A stretch of 47,410 nucleotides of DNA from assembly GCA_031376285.1 (NCBI GenBank), contig JANMDN010000073.1, positions 1 through 47,410 on the forward strand, in the 5' to 3' direction. Source of the DNA: JANMDN01 sp031376285. GTDB lineage: Bacteria > Actinomycetota > Thermoleophilia > Miltoncostaeales > Miltoncostaeaceae. Shown one piece after another: positions 1 through 8,589 of this stretch. Position 1 is the stretch's first letter. Each line of letters starts with the position of its first letter. The notes under the pieces are model-generated. The model searched no databases. It saw only the letters and a list, made by a program, of their open reading frames with translations, and was not told where the DNA came from. Made by a program: the position numbers and the translations under genes.

Positions 1-147
1 AGCACTGCGGGGCGGTTCGGGCTGATCTACCGGTTCCAAAACCCGGGCATCGCGCGGGCTGTCCGGATGCGGGTAGCGGTGCCCGCTGAGCGCGGCGTGC
101 CGCTCACCGCCACGACCGGCAAGGCATTCACGCCAGCCGCCAGGTAG
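1..147 (+). CDS. C-terminus of a secreted repeat protein (partial)
   Basis: Frame 1 is open from the window edge to a TAG at 145-147 and gives 48 residues. It starts STAGRFGLIYRFQNPG and continues with alternating hydrophobic residues (RVAVP, GVPLTATTG). This F-x-L-x-Y-x-F ... V-P ... P pattern resembles the closing beta-sandwich of Ig-like extracellular proteins that are common in Solirubrobacterales; that match is from memory. The start lies outside the window. A perfect palindrome follows at 180-195, as expected after a gene end. It could be the last gene of a neighbouring element or of the chromosome. Confidence 0.5.
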   Translation, partial: STAGRFGLIYRFQNPGIARAVRMRVAVPAERGVPLTATTGKAFTPAAR

Positions 148-179
148 GCAACCCGCCAAGCGGGAGGTAGACGCCAGCT

Positions 180-195
180 CTCCCCGTACGGGGAG
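180..195. terminator. Perfect GC-rich palindrome after the partial gene
   Basis: CTCCCC-GTAC-GGGGAG is a perfect inverted repeat 33 bases after the stop of the partial gene. No T-tract follows, so this would be an actinobacterial-type terminator without U-run. A DNA-binding site is the alternative. Confidence 0.3.
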
Positions 196-527
196 CCGGG
201 CCACGCCACCGACGCAGCACCCTAGAGAGACCCACGGTACGTACGCGCTTCCGGACGTCCGGCGAGGTGGTGGCCGCTCGGGGCGTCTTCCCGGTCTCTC
301 GCGCCGGCACGCGGCCTCGTCGCGGGGGCGGTCTGGGGTTTTCGGTCTTGGGGACCCTGCGGGCCAGCGGATCGCGCGTCAACCCCATTCGGGGTTTCCC
401 GCCCGCCCTTCGGGCGTGCGGTGACGCGCGCTCCGCCGACCCGCCGTTTCGGTCCCGACCGACACCCCAACCGCCCACCCCACAACGAAACACGCGGGGG
501 TGGGCAAGAGAGGACCAGGGACCAACG
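196..527. other. Non-coding leader with small hairpins
   Basis: I see no convincing gene here. There are two short hairpins: AACCCC-ATTC-GGGGTT at 381-396 and CGCCC-TTC-GGGCG at 404-416. Both lie upstream of the regulator at 528 and could belong to its 5' leader. A longer reading of the regulator frame from 267 is open, but it is arginine-rich and lacks a good ribosome site, so I treat it as leader. Confidence 0.35.
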
Positions 528-1097
528 ATGGCAACCGTCACACCCCTCCCAACATCCAGTCTCGTCTCCGCGTCGCGGCTCTTACCAGAGGGCATCTACG
601 CCGAGCTGAGCCTCCTATCCCGACGAACCCGAACGCTCCTCCTCGATGGCCTCCCACCCTTCGACCTCGACTGCCCGCTTGCCGGGACGGTCCGTGAGGT
701 CGAGCGCGCCTTGCAGGCGCTGGACGTCGCCAAGGAACTCACTCCGCCGCCCGAGCCAGCCGCCTCACTCGTTCCGACCGTCATTCGGGTCGCGGGGTTG
801 ACGATCTGCACCAAGACTCGCAGTGCGAGCACCCGAGACGGGCGCATCGCGCTGACCCGGTACGAGTTCGACTTCCTGAGTGTCCTGGCCCTTGACCCGA
901 TCGCGGTCATCACCAAGGGCCAACTCCTGCGGGACGTCTGGGGCTACCGGGCACCCGTCCGAACCAGGACCGTCGACACCCACGCGAGCCGCCTCAGACG
1001 GAAGATCACGGGCGCATGCGCGGGAGTGTGGGTCGTGAACCACTGGGGCATCGGGTACAGCCTCACCCACCCCGCCCAAGGCCAGGTGGCCTCATGA
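528..1097 (+). CDS. Orphan OmpR/PhoB-type winged-helix DNA-binding protein
   Basis: The protein has 189 residues. The C-terminal half is a Trans_reg_C winged helix: LTRYEFDFLSVLA, then GQLLRDVWGY, then RTVDTHASRLRRKI and a closing WGIGYSL hairpin. The N-terminal ~90 residues contain no receiver domain (no phospho-acceptor Asp pattern), so this is an orphan regulator and not a standard response regulator. ATG at 528 was chosen because AGAGAGGA lies just upstream and the longer frame looks non-coding. Its TGA overlaps the ATG of the ArdC-like gene (ATGA), so the two are translationally coupled. By position it probably controls early transfer or antirestriction genes of the ICE; that role is inferred. 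Confidence 0.8.
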   Translation: MATVTPLPTSSLVSASRLLPEGIYAELSLLSRRTRTLLLDGLPPFDLDCPLAGTVREVERALQALDVAKELTPPPEPAASLVPTVIRVAGLTICTKTRSASTRDGRIALTRYEFDFLSVLALDPIAVITKGQLLRDVWGYRAPVRTRTVDTHASRLRRKITGACAGVWVVNHWGIGYSLTHPAQGQVAS

Positions 1098-1918
1098 GGA
1101 CCAAGACCACCATCGACCCCGCGCAGCGCCGCGCGCGTCAGCGCGAGGAGATCGAAGCCGCGACCCGGGCCCTCCTGACAAGCGAGGGCTGGACCGCCTG
1201 GATCCGCATCCGCTCCCGATTTTCGAGGTATTCGCTCGGTAACCAACTGTTGGTCGCAGCTCAGTGTCCGACCGCTTCGCAGGTCGCTGGGTTCCGGACG
1301 TGGCTCACCCTCGGACGGGCTGTCCGCAAGGGCGAGAAGGCCATCCGCATCAACGCACCGATCCCGATCAAGAAGACCGAACCAGACGGCGAGGATCGCG
1401 TGGCATTCAGGACCGTGCCGGTTTTCGACATCCAACAGACAGACCCCATCCCGGGCGCCGAGGTCACGCCGCTTGACCCGCCCGGCGAGCCAGTCACCGG
1501 TAACAGCCACGCCCACCTCATCCCACGCATCGAAGCCTTCGCCCACGAGCAAGGATGGAGCGTTGAGCGCGAAGACCTCCCGACGGGGACCGGCGGGTAT
1601 TGGGAGGAGGCAACCAGCCGTATCGTCCTCTCTGAGGAACTCACCGGAAACGCTGCGGTACGGGTTCTCATCCACGAGGCCGTTCACGCCCTGGGCGTCA
1701 CCTACCGAACCTACGGCCGCGCAGAAGCTGAGGTCATCACCGAGGCAACAACCCAAATCGTATGCGCGACCCTGGGACTGGATACGAGCGGCGACACGAT
1801 CCCTTACATTGCGAGCTGGGCAACCGGCGACGCGCTCACCGCAGTCCGAACCGCAGCCGAGACGATCGACCGGATCGCCGGGCAGCTCGAAGACGCCCTC
1901 ACCAGCAAACCCTGTTAG
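1094..1918 (+). CDS. ArdC-like antirestriction protein / zinc metalloprotease
   Basis: The 274-residue protein has the two-part layout of ArdC. The N-terminal ssDNA-binding domain contains YSLGNQLLVAAQ, VAGFRTWLTLGRAVRKGEKA and AFRTVPVFDIQQT. The C-terminal metallopeptidase-like domain contains the zinc motif HEAVHALG (HExxH) near residue 194. ArdC proteins of conjugative plasmids protect incoming single-stranded DNA from restriction in the recipient. It overlaps the upstream regulator by four bases. Its 3' end overlaps the 3' end of the leftward gene at 1915 by four bases, a convergent pair. I did not give a gene symbol because several related ArdC/LtrC-like families share this fold. Confidence 0.85.
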   Translation: MRTKTTIDPAQRRARQREEIEAATRALLTSEGWTAWIRIRSRFSRYSLGNQLLVAAQCPTASQVAGFRTWLTLGRAVRKGEKAIRINAPIPIKKTEPDGEDRVAFRTVPVFDIQQTDPIPGAEVTPLDPPGEPVTGNSHAHLIPRIEAFAHEQGWSVEREDLPTGTGGYWEEATSRIVLSEELTGNAAVRVLIHEAVHALGVTYRTYGRAEAEVITEATTQIVCATLGLDTSGDTIPYIASWATGDALTAVRTAAETIDRIAGQLEDALTSKPC

Positions 1919-3531
1919 GGCAGAAACTCAGCCACGATCTCCGCGTTCGTCGGCCGTCGCGGCTGGCTGACGCGGCGGGTCGGCCGCGCCGTCGACTGAC
2001 GCAGGGTCACGTACGTGACCCTGCTCGACGGGGCTCGCTGAGCGACGACGCTCGTCGAGACCGCCTTCGGCGATGACTTGCGGACGGATGTGGTCTTACC
2101 GGTGCCCCGACCGCGGGACGTTGGCGCGACGTGTTTGGGCTTGATCGGCTGCTTCGCGACAGGGGCGACGTGCTTCGCCGTCGCCTGCGCGGTTGGACGC
2201 TCAGCCACTGACCCGACGTTGGGACGCGGGGCGAGGAGCGCCCCGGCACTGATCGCCATCGTCGCAACGACCCCTGCAACAGCCAATACCCGCCCGCGAC
2301 GCCAGGCCACGGGCACCGGCGGATCGGAACGCCCACCGTCCCCGTTGTTGTCCTCCATGGCCGCGACCCCGGCGTCTTCTGGGAGCGCGACGAGTTCGTG
2401 ATCCGACCACGTCCACCCAGTGAAGCCCGAGGCCGCGACCCGTGCGGGTTCAGCTTCCGGAACGTCGACAGCCGTCGGCTCGTCGTCGGGGACGTCGTCC
2501 ACGAAGGACTCGGCCACTTCCGATGGGACGGGGTTGGGTTCGTGTAGCGCAACGACGTCGCGTTCCTCGACCGGAGTCGGCTGGACGCCGCCGTCGTCGA
2601 ACGCACCTGGCGCGGGTGTGGAGACCCAGGCAAGCGGCGGCATCAGCGCCTCCAGTCGCCAACGAAGGTACCCGAGCCGGTACTCCGGATCCTCCAACCG
2701 CGGCTCCTCGTAACCCCTCGCAAAGCCCGCGATGCCGTCATCTGCAAGGGCCCGGTATCCCTCCAAGCTCACCCCGACCGCTTGGTCGCCGTGACCGGCG
2801 AGCGCGACCACCGCGTCCATCTCGTCCCAACCAAGGAGCGTCAGGACCGTCGCTTCGCGGCTTGAACCGAGGCGCTCCAAACGGCCGAGCAGGTCAACGC
2901 GCTCGGCGTGCTGCTCCTCCCAGACCGCACGCTTTCGCCCGAGGGTGTCCTCGTACCGATTCGGCCTCCCCGCGATGAACTCGATCGCCTCAACGACCCA
3001 GTCGGCAAGCCAACCCGCACGTGGCACAACCCGCACCTCGTCGCCACTTGTCTGATCCACACCCGGCGGCGACTCGTCGACCATCCTGATCGCCTCAACC
3101 ACGACCGCATTCGCGTCGATCCTCGGAACCAGACCTGACGCCAACTCAGCAAAGTCGACGTACCGATCGAGGATCAGCCGCGTGAACGCCAACCTGAACG
3201 CATCGTCCTCGCGAGACCGACTCAACCCCTCACCGCCCACGCGCACCCTTCCCCGGAGACACCACTGGAAAGACCGAGGGTACGAGCGGGCGCGCCCGGA
3301 GTGAACCGCCACAAGTCGCAGACCCCCTACCCGCCAGCACAGTTCCAAGTCGAGCCAGCGATGGTCTCCAGTCTGAAGCTCGAATGAACGGCCGGTGGTC
3401 GTTGGCGAGACGTCATCCCGATCTGGGATCCTTCCCCAGTGGCGGCACTCAACATCCGACTGTTCCTGATCGAGCGGCCCGACAAACGCAGCTCCCGGAG
3501 CCCCGGTTGATCGGATTTGTCGACGAGTCAA
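1915..3531 (-). CDS. Unknown single-pass membrane protein (538 aa)
   Basis: I do not recognise a family. The reading frame is long, charged and low in codon-shadow character. About 400 N-terminal residues look soluble and mixed alpha/beta (for example DHRWLDLELCWRVGG and DPEYRLGYLRWRLEALMPP). One transmembrane helix follows near residues 411-433 (RVLAVAGVVATMAISAGALL). The tail is ~100 residues, basic and rich in Ser, Thr, Arg and Pro. The predicted topology (cytosolic N-domain, external basic tail) is inference. The TTG start at 3531 is the longest choice and overlaps the divergent DUF3800-like gene by about 25 bases. A TTG near 3346 is possible but would remove a plausible strand-rich segment. 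Confidence 0.6.
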   Translation of the reverse strand: MTRRQIRSTGAPGAAFVGPLDQEQSDVECRHWGRIPDRDDVSPTTTGRSFELQTGDHRWLDLELCWRVGGLRLVAVHSGRARSYPRSFQWCLRGRVRVGGEGLSRSREDDAFRLAFTRLILDRYVDFAELASGLVPRIDANAVVVEAIRMVDESPPGVDQTSGDEVRVVPRAGWLADWVVEAIEFIAGRPNRYEDTLGRKRAVWEEQHAERVDLLGRLERLGSSREATVLTLLGWDEMDAVVALAGHGDQAVGVSLEGYRALADDGIAGFARGYEEPRLEDPEYRLGYLRWRLEALMPPLAWVSTPAPGAFDDGGVQPTPVEERDVVALHEPNPVPSEVAESFVDDVPDDEPTAVDVPEAEPARVAASGFTGWTWSDHELVALPEDAGVAAMEDNNGDGGRSDPPVPVAWRRGRVLAVAGVVATMAISAGALLAPRPNVGSVAERPTAQATAKHVAPVAKQPIKPKHVAPTSRGRGTGKTTSVRKSSPKAVSTSVVAQRAPSSRVTYVTLRQSTARPTRRVSQPRRPTNAEIVAEFLP

Positions 3532-4076
3532 TCCGAGCGGGCGCGAACGGCATCTACGTCATCGCCGCCGCGATCATCGCGCCGACAGACAGCGAACACA
3601 TCCGCCGCGACGTGCGGGCGCTGCTGCGAGGCCGCCAGCAACGCTTCCACTGGCGAGACGAATCCGAGGCGATGCGCCAGCGCATGCTCGATCACCTCAC
3701 CCGCCTCGACCTTGACGCCGTCATCAGCGTCCAAGAACCCGTCGAACCGGCAAAGCTCGAACGCGCCCGCGCGCTCTGCCTACAACGACTGCTCTGGGAA
3801 CTCCTCGACACCGACCTCGAAGAACTCGTCATCGAAAGCCGTCAAGACCACAACGATCGCCGTGACCGGCGCACCATCGCCCACGCCCAACGATCAAAGA
3901 CCGCGCCCCCGGGACTCGCGTACCGGTTCGCCTGGCCCCACGACGAACCCCTGCTCTGGATCGCCGACGCCCTCGCGTCGGCAACCGGAGCAAGCCTCGC
4001 CACCAGCGGCACCGGCTACCTCGAACGCCTCCAACAGCCCGGAGGCCGCATCCAGATCAAGGTCGTCAGGGCCTGA
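3507..4076 (+). CDS. DUF3800-like protein
   Basis: The protein has 189 residues. It begins LIGFVDESIRAGANGIYVIAAAII, matching the DUF3800 opening (Y/F-x-DES-G ... hydrophobic strand), a predicted RNase H-like fold with acidic active-site residues. Later segments DLEELVIESRQDHNDRRDRR and LLWIADALASA fit the later DUF3800 strands and helices. TTG at 3507 was chosen because GGAG lies six bases upstream and homology-like sequence starts exactly there. The gene runs head-to-head with the 538-aa gene, leaving almost no space for separate promoters. DUF3800 proteins are frequent on mobile elements and near defence genes, but their biochemical role is unknown. Confidence 0.65.
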   Translation: MIGFVDESIRAGANGIYVIAAAIIAPTDSEHIRRDVRALLRGRQQRFHWRDESEAMRQRMLDHLTRLDLDAVISVQEPVEPAKLERARALCLQRLLWELLDTDLEELVIESRQDHNDRRDRRTIAHAQRSKTAPPGLAYRFAWPHDEPLLWIADALASATGASLATSGTGYLERLQQPGGRIQIKVVRA

Positions 4077-4623
4077 AATGCGCAGAGGCCCGGGGTCCCG
4101 TCAATTCCGGCGGTCAACCCGAGCCCCACTTCCGGGCGCAGAACGCGCCCGACACATCCAATGATCGGCCCCCGGCCACCCGAAGTCAATAGCAGCCGGT
4201 CAACGCCCAAGACGAGAGCACCACCGATCCGCCTACGTCCCCGGTCGCGTCGTCGGTTGGACCAGGCGTGACGGCGACCCACGCACCCGACGCCTCCGAT
4301 GTTCCGCCCTGCCGGACGGAAAACCGGAGCCAAACGCCAACCAGCGACCGCCAAGCAAGTCCAGGGCCAGCCCCATCGATCGATCGGACTCGACGAACCG
4401 AGTCCGATCCACGAACGACCTCCGAGCAACGGTTGTCCACCGACTCCGTCAGCGGACAACCCCGAAAACGGCCCGATTCAGCCTGTGGATAACCTTCAGA
4501 TTCACCGGAAGAGCTAGACCTTGGCGCAGTTGCACTATTAGTGCAAACACGACACAGTAATAAAGTGTCACTAAGCACGTACAGGCAGCCAGCACGAACC
4601 AAGCGCTTGGCGGTGGCGGGGCG
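4077..4623 (+). promoter_or_regulatory. oriT: Candidate origin of transfer and relaxase control region
   Basis: This 547-base gene-free stretch precedes the relaxase, the usual place for oriT in MobF systems. It holds an 11-bp stem (GATCGGACTCG, loop ACGAAC) at 4382-4409. GGTTGTCC/GGACAACC lies at 4431-4461. A DnaA-box-like TGTGGATAA lies at 4484-4492. A locally AT-rich patch carries TTGCAC-TATTA-GTGCAA at 4530-4546 and GACAC/GTGTC at 4551-4569. The 12-bp palindrome CCAAGCGCTTGG at 4599-4610 lies just before the relaxase ribosome site and is a good operator candidate. The nick position cannot be read from sequence alone. Confidence 0.55.
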
Positions 4624-7242
4624 ATGCTGACGATCCGAGCAGCCAAGAACCCTGGGTACTACGAGACCCCGGAGTTCGCCCGCGACGACTATTACACCGA
4701 ACGCGGAGGCACACCGGGTGAGTGGATCGGCCGCGGCGCTGAGACCCTCGGCCTCTCTGGCTCACCGGATCGCGGGGAACTTGAACAGCTCCTTGGTGGC
4801 GGGAACCCAGTTACCGACGAGCGCCTCCACGGGCTTCGGGAAGGACGTCGAAACGCCGGGTTCGACCTGACGTGGACAGCACCCAAGAGCGTCTCGGTCC
4901 TCCACGCTGTCGGCGACGAACGAGTCCGAGCTGAAGTGCTGGCCGCACACGAGGCCGGTGTGCGGGCGGGGATGGACTACCTGGAGCGCTTCGAGTGCCA
5001 GGCCCGTCGCGGGGCGGGTGGCCACCAGATCGTCGAGGCCGGTGGATTTGCCGGAGCGGCGTTCACGCACGAACTCAGCCGGACCGGCGACCCGCACCTC
5101 CACACCCACCAAGTCATCGCAAACGCCGTCCAAGGACCCGACGGCCGGTGGTCGGCCCAGGACATGCGGCCAGTGTTCGGCGCCGCGAAAACGGCCGGGA
5201 CGATCGCCGAGGCCGTCATGCGCCGCGAACTCACTGACCGCCTCGGCGTCCGGTGGGGTGAGGTCACCAAAGGGACCGCAGAGATCGACGGTGTCCCCTC
5301 GGATGTGATCGGTGAGTTCTCCCGACGTCGCGCCGAGATCACCGAGCTTGCCCTCTCCCGCGGCGCCCAAGGCCTCCAAGCCGTCGGGTCCGTGCAACGC
5401 GAGACACGCGACCGAAAGCCCGTCCTTGACCGGGACATCGCGGTGGGGGAATGGCGCGCCCGGGCCGCTGAGCACGGCCTCGGCCGGTACGAACTCCAAG
5501 CCCTCCTTGACCACCCCACCCCTGACCTTGCGCTGCATGAGGTGCGGGCGTTCGACCGGTGGCTTGCAAGCCCCGAGGGCCTCACCGAGAAAGACAGCAC
5601 CTTCGACCGGCGCGCCGTCCTCCGAGCATTCGCCGAGCACCACCAGCAAGGCATCACCCTCCCCGAAATCGAAACGAGGGCAGACGCGTGGATCACCGAC
5701 CACGCCGTCAACATCACCCCCGACCTACCCGAGACCGGCACCCGGGCACGGTGGAGCACCCCTGACATGCTCACCACCGAAGAACGACTCATCGCACTCG
5801 CAGAGCGACGCGTCCCCGGCCAGACCGTCCCCAGTCGGACAATCGAGGATGTCCTCACCCTGCGCCCTGAGGTCGGCCTCGACCAAGCAGAAGCCGTCCG
5901 TGAACTCGCTGGAGGGTTCGGCCCGGTCCGTGTGATGGTCGCCCGGGCCGGGACCGGCAAGACATACACCCTCGACCTCGTCCGAGAAACCCTCGAAGCC
6001 GCCGGGATCCAGGTCACCGGATGCTCCTGGCAAGGCCAAGCCGCACAGCTCCTTGAGACCCAGGCCGGGATACCCAGCCGCACGATCGCGAGTCTCCTCG
6101 GTGAGATCGAGCATCGACCCGAGATCGCCCTGCCCGAGCACGGCGTGCTCGTCATCGACGAAGCCGGGACCGTCCCAACCCGAGCCCTCGCACGCCTCAT
6201 GGAATACGCAGCCGAGCGCGACGTCACCGTCCTCCTCGTTGGTGACCCACGCCAGCTCCCATCCATCGACGCAGGGGGAGCGCTCGCGAGCATCGCCGAC
6301 CGCGTCGGATCAGTCGAGCTGACCGAGAACCGACGCCAGGTCGGAGAACTCCAACAATCGGTCGCGGCATCACTCGCGGACGGTGCCCCGCAACGTGCCC
6401 TGCGGCTCCTCACCGAACACCAACGCCTTCACACCCACCCGACACCACAAGAAGCCCGCGAGGCACTCGTCCAGGCGTGGGCTGAGCACGCACTCCTTGA
6501 CCCCTCCCGCACTCTGATCCTCGCCCACGACCGAGTCGACGTTGCGGCGCTCAACCAGCTCGCCCGCCACCGAATGGACCAAGCCGGACTACTCGGACCC
6601 GAGCGCCTCACCATTGGTGAAAGAGAGTGGGCCGAGGGCGACCGGCTCGTCTGCCGCCGAAACAACTACCACCCTGAACTCGACGTCCGAAACGGCACCC
6701 GCGCTACCGTCACCCACGTTGACCTCCAAGCGCGGGCACTCACCATCCGCACCGACGAAGGCCGCACCGTACGCCTCCCGGAGGACTACCTCGAACACGC
6801 CCACCACGCCTACGCGACCACGGGTCACATCAGCCAAGGCATTACCGTCGACCGGACCTACCTCCTCGCATCACCGGAGCGCGGCGGACAGGAATGGGGA
6901 TACGTCGCCGGGAGTCGTCACCGCATCGACTTGCACCTCTACGCCGCCGACTTCGACCCGGACACCGCCGCAGACGCCCTCTCCCGCGGATGGCAACGCA
7001 CCCGAGCCAAGACCCTCGCCATCGACTTCCGTACCACCACTGGCCGGGTGCCCGAGCAGGAGTTCACCATCGGCGGGCCCCCGAAGCCACCGGCTCTGCG
7101 CATCGAGCCGCTCGTTCCCGAGATTGGCGGCCCCCGCCCGAGGATCGAGCACCCCCAACGAAGCATCGAGCCGTTGACTGGACCACGGCCGCGGTTGCCG
7201 GAGATCAGCCTACCTAGTCCCGAACTCGACATTGGTTGCTGA
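4624..7242 (+). CDS. MobF-family conjugative relaxase-helicase (TrwC/TraI type)
   Basis: The 872-residue protein nicks one strand at oriT, stays covalently attached and unwinds the DNA for transfer. The N-terminal relaxase domain has candidate catalytic tyrosines at the start (YY at 12-13 and 23-24). The metal-binding triad is HLHTH, His158/160/162. A RecD-like helicase follows: Walker A ARAGTGKT at about 440-447, Walker B VLVIDEAG near 508 and GDPRQLPSIDAGGAL near 540. The TTGHISQGITVDRTYLL box near the end is helicase motif VI-like. The length is slightly below that of TrwC (~966). The proline-rich tail after ~810 looks like a flexible interaction tail. It sits directly downstream of the candidate oriT. 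Confidence 0.95.
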   Translation: MLTIRAAKNPGYYETPEFARDDYYTERGGTPGEWIGRGAETLGLSGSPDRGELEQLLGGGNPVTDERLHGLREGRRNAGFDLTWTAPKSVSVLHAVGDERVRAEVLAAHEAGVRAGMDYLERFECQARRGAGGHQIVEAGGFAGAAFTHELSRTGDPHLHTHQVIANAVQGPDGRWSAQDMRPVFGAAKTAGTIAEAVMRRELTDRLGVRWGEVTKGTAEIDGVPSDVIGEFSRRRAEITELALSRGAQGLQAVGSVQRETRDRKPVLDRDIAVGEWRARAAEHGLGRYELQALLDHPTPDLALHEVRAFDRWLASPEGLTEKDSTFDRRAVLRAFAEHHQQGITLPEIETRADAWITDHAVNITPDLPETGTRARWSTPDMLTTEERLIALAERRVPGQTVPSRTIEDVLTLRPEVGLDQAEAVRELAGGFGPVRVMVARAGTGKTYTLDLVRETLEAAGIQVTGCSWQGQAAQLLETQAGIPSRTIASLLGEIEHRPEIALPEHGVLVIDEAGTVPTRALARLMEYAAERDVTVLLVGDPRQLPSIDAGGALASIADRVGSVELTENRRQVGELQQSVAASLADGAPQRALRLLTEHQRLHTHPTPQEAREALVQAWAEHALLDPSRTLILAHDRVDVAALNQLARHRMDQAGLLGPERLTIGEREWAEGDRLVCRRNNYHPELDVRNGTRATVTHVDLQARALTIRTDEGRTVRLPEDYLEHAHHAYATTGHISQGITVDRTYLLASPERGGQEWGYVAGSRHRIDLHLYAADFDPDTAADALSRGWQRTRAKTLAIDFRTTTGRVPEQEFTIGGPPKPPALRIEPLVPEIGGPRPRIEHPQRSIEPLTGPRPRLPEISLPSPELDIGC

Positions 7243-7346
7243 CTCATGGCATTTGGAGGTGCGGCTCGTCTCGAAAAGCGCCCGAGTTCAACTACTCACA
7301 CTGCACACCAGGCGGTCGAGTAGGCGAAACTGGCACTACCAGTCCG

Positions 7347-7982
7347 TTACCCAACGGTGCGCGCGCGCCGAAACGCGACTCGGCCTCGGTGAATCAGTGC
7401 GGACGCCGCACCAGACCGGCAGCCAAGTATGAGTCCAACGTCTCCCTCGGAGTATCCGAAGACATATCGAAGGACCAAAGCTCGACGTTGATGAATAGTC
7501 AGCTTCTCGAGAACGTCAGCCATAGGAACGACCGAGTCATCGAAAGCCCAACCCAATCGTCCGACCCCCGGCAGCCCTATTGGTTTGGTTGCCTCGTCGT
7601 AGGGCAACTCGACCGAAGTCCGGCGCCTCCTACGTCTCGTGAGTAACCAGGCTTGGCGTTGTGCGATCGAGCGGACCCACTCGTCGAACCGCCGTGGATT
7701 GCGGAGGTCTGTCAGCTTGAGCATCGCGATCGAGGCAGCGTCCTGGGCCGCGTCATCCGCATCTTCTCGGTCAATCATCGAATAGGTGACTTGTGCAGCG
7801 ACCGTGAGAGCGCGTTTTGCTAACTGCTCACGCGCACTCCGATCGCCGTCGCAACATCGTTCGACTAGGAACTGGCATCGACATGTTGTCTCCACTTCGA
7901 TCGTCTCCCGGTAGGCCCGAAGGGGGTCGCGGCTCCCCGTGGGGCGAGTGGCAACGGTAACGAGGGTCGCGTCACAGATCAC
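7347..7982 (-). CDS. ECF-type RNA polymerase sigma factor
   Basis: The 211-residue protein has region 2-like sequence (DREDADDAAQDAASIAMLKLTDLRNPRRFDEWVRSIA). A region 4 helix-turn-helix follows (LTIHQRRALVLRYVFGYSEGDVGLILGCRSGAASALIHRGRVAFRR). The start is GTG at 7982. Internal starts are possible because the first ~40 residues lie outside the sigma fold. It lies downstream of, and on the same strand as, two genes for cysteine-containing membrane or secreted proteins and a second ECF sigma factor. It may be the last gene of a leftward cargo operon inside the ICE. No anti-sigma partner with a zinc motif is visible next to it. Confidence 0.8.
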   Translation of the reverse strand: MICDATLVTVATRPTGSRDPLRAYRETIEVETTCRCQFLVERCCDGDRSAREQLAKRALTVAAQVTYSMIDREDADDAAQDAASIAMLKLTDLRNPRRFDEWVRSIAQRQAWLLTRRRRRRTSVELPYDEATKPIGLPGVGRLGWAFDDSVVPMADVLEKLTIHQRRALVLRYVFGYSEGDVGLILGCRSGAASALIHRGRVAFRRARTVG

Positions 7983-8049
7983 CGACTAGCTAGTGCCCTT
8001 CCCGGTAGCGCGACACGAGGGCACCACCGGGAGGGACGGAGAGGTGAGG

Positions 8050-8553
8050 CTACGGGATGGCGTTCGCGTCGGTCGCGCAGCGAGCCAGATTCCTGCCTGC
8101 GCGGGAGGCGCGGACGAGCCCGGGTGGACTGATGTCGTCCTGACCGATACAAGCGCGGAACGACTGCGTCAAGGCGATCGCTCGCCGATCGAGCGCGGCC
8201 AGCTCTGCGCTCGTGTTTAGGGCTTCGTTCTCAGCGAGAATCGCGGCACACGCCTTGTACGCGGCTCCATCACTCGTGTTGGGATAGGACACGTCCCCGT
8301 CATTCACGACCCTCTTCGATCCATTGGCGACGACGCAGGCGACTGCGCGTTGACTGAGATCGGCGACTTTGGCCCGCCAGGCCGCCGGATACGTCAGGGT
8401 TCCGTCGGCCGAGATGGTCGGGCCATCTGGGACCGCGGCCGCCACCGCTCGGTCGGTACCTGTCGACTGGCGAATCAACACGAGCGCAAGCAACACCATT
8501 ACCGCAGCGACCGTCAGAGGGACGCTAAGTCTGAGTGGTGTGGCGTTCTTCAT
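8050..8553 (-). CDS. Membrane-anchored or secreted four-cysteine protein
   Basis: The protein has 167 residues. One N-terminal hydrophobic helix (PLTVAAVMVLLALVLIR, residues ~12-28) acts as signal anchor. An outside domain of ~135 residues contains four cysteines (ACVV, KACA, RACI, RCAT), enough for two disulfides. The ATG at 8553 has AGGAG seven bases upstream. I recognise no family. It follows the 140-aa secreted protein after 36 bases, and the ECF sigma gene lies downstream, so a common leftward transcript is likely. Confidence 0.75.
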   Translation of the reverse strand: MKNATPLRLSVPLTVAAVMVLLALVLIRQSTGTDRAVAAAVPDGPTISADGTLTYPAAWRAKVADLSQRAVACVVANGSKRVVNDGDVSYPNTSDGAAYKACAAILAENEALNTSAELAALDRRAIALTQSFRACIGQDDISPPGLVRASRAGRNLARCATDANAIP

Positions 8554-8589
8554 CGTTTCAGCTCCTTGTTGTGTGTCAGCGGGTGACGA

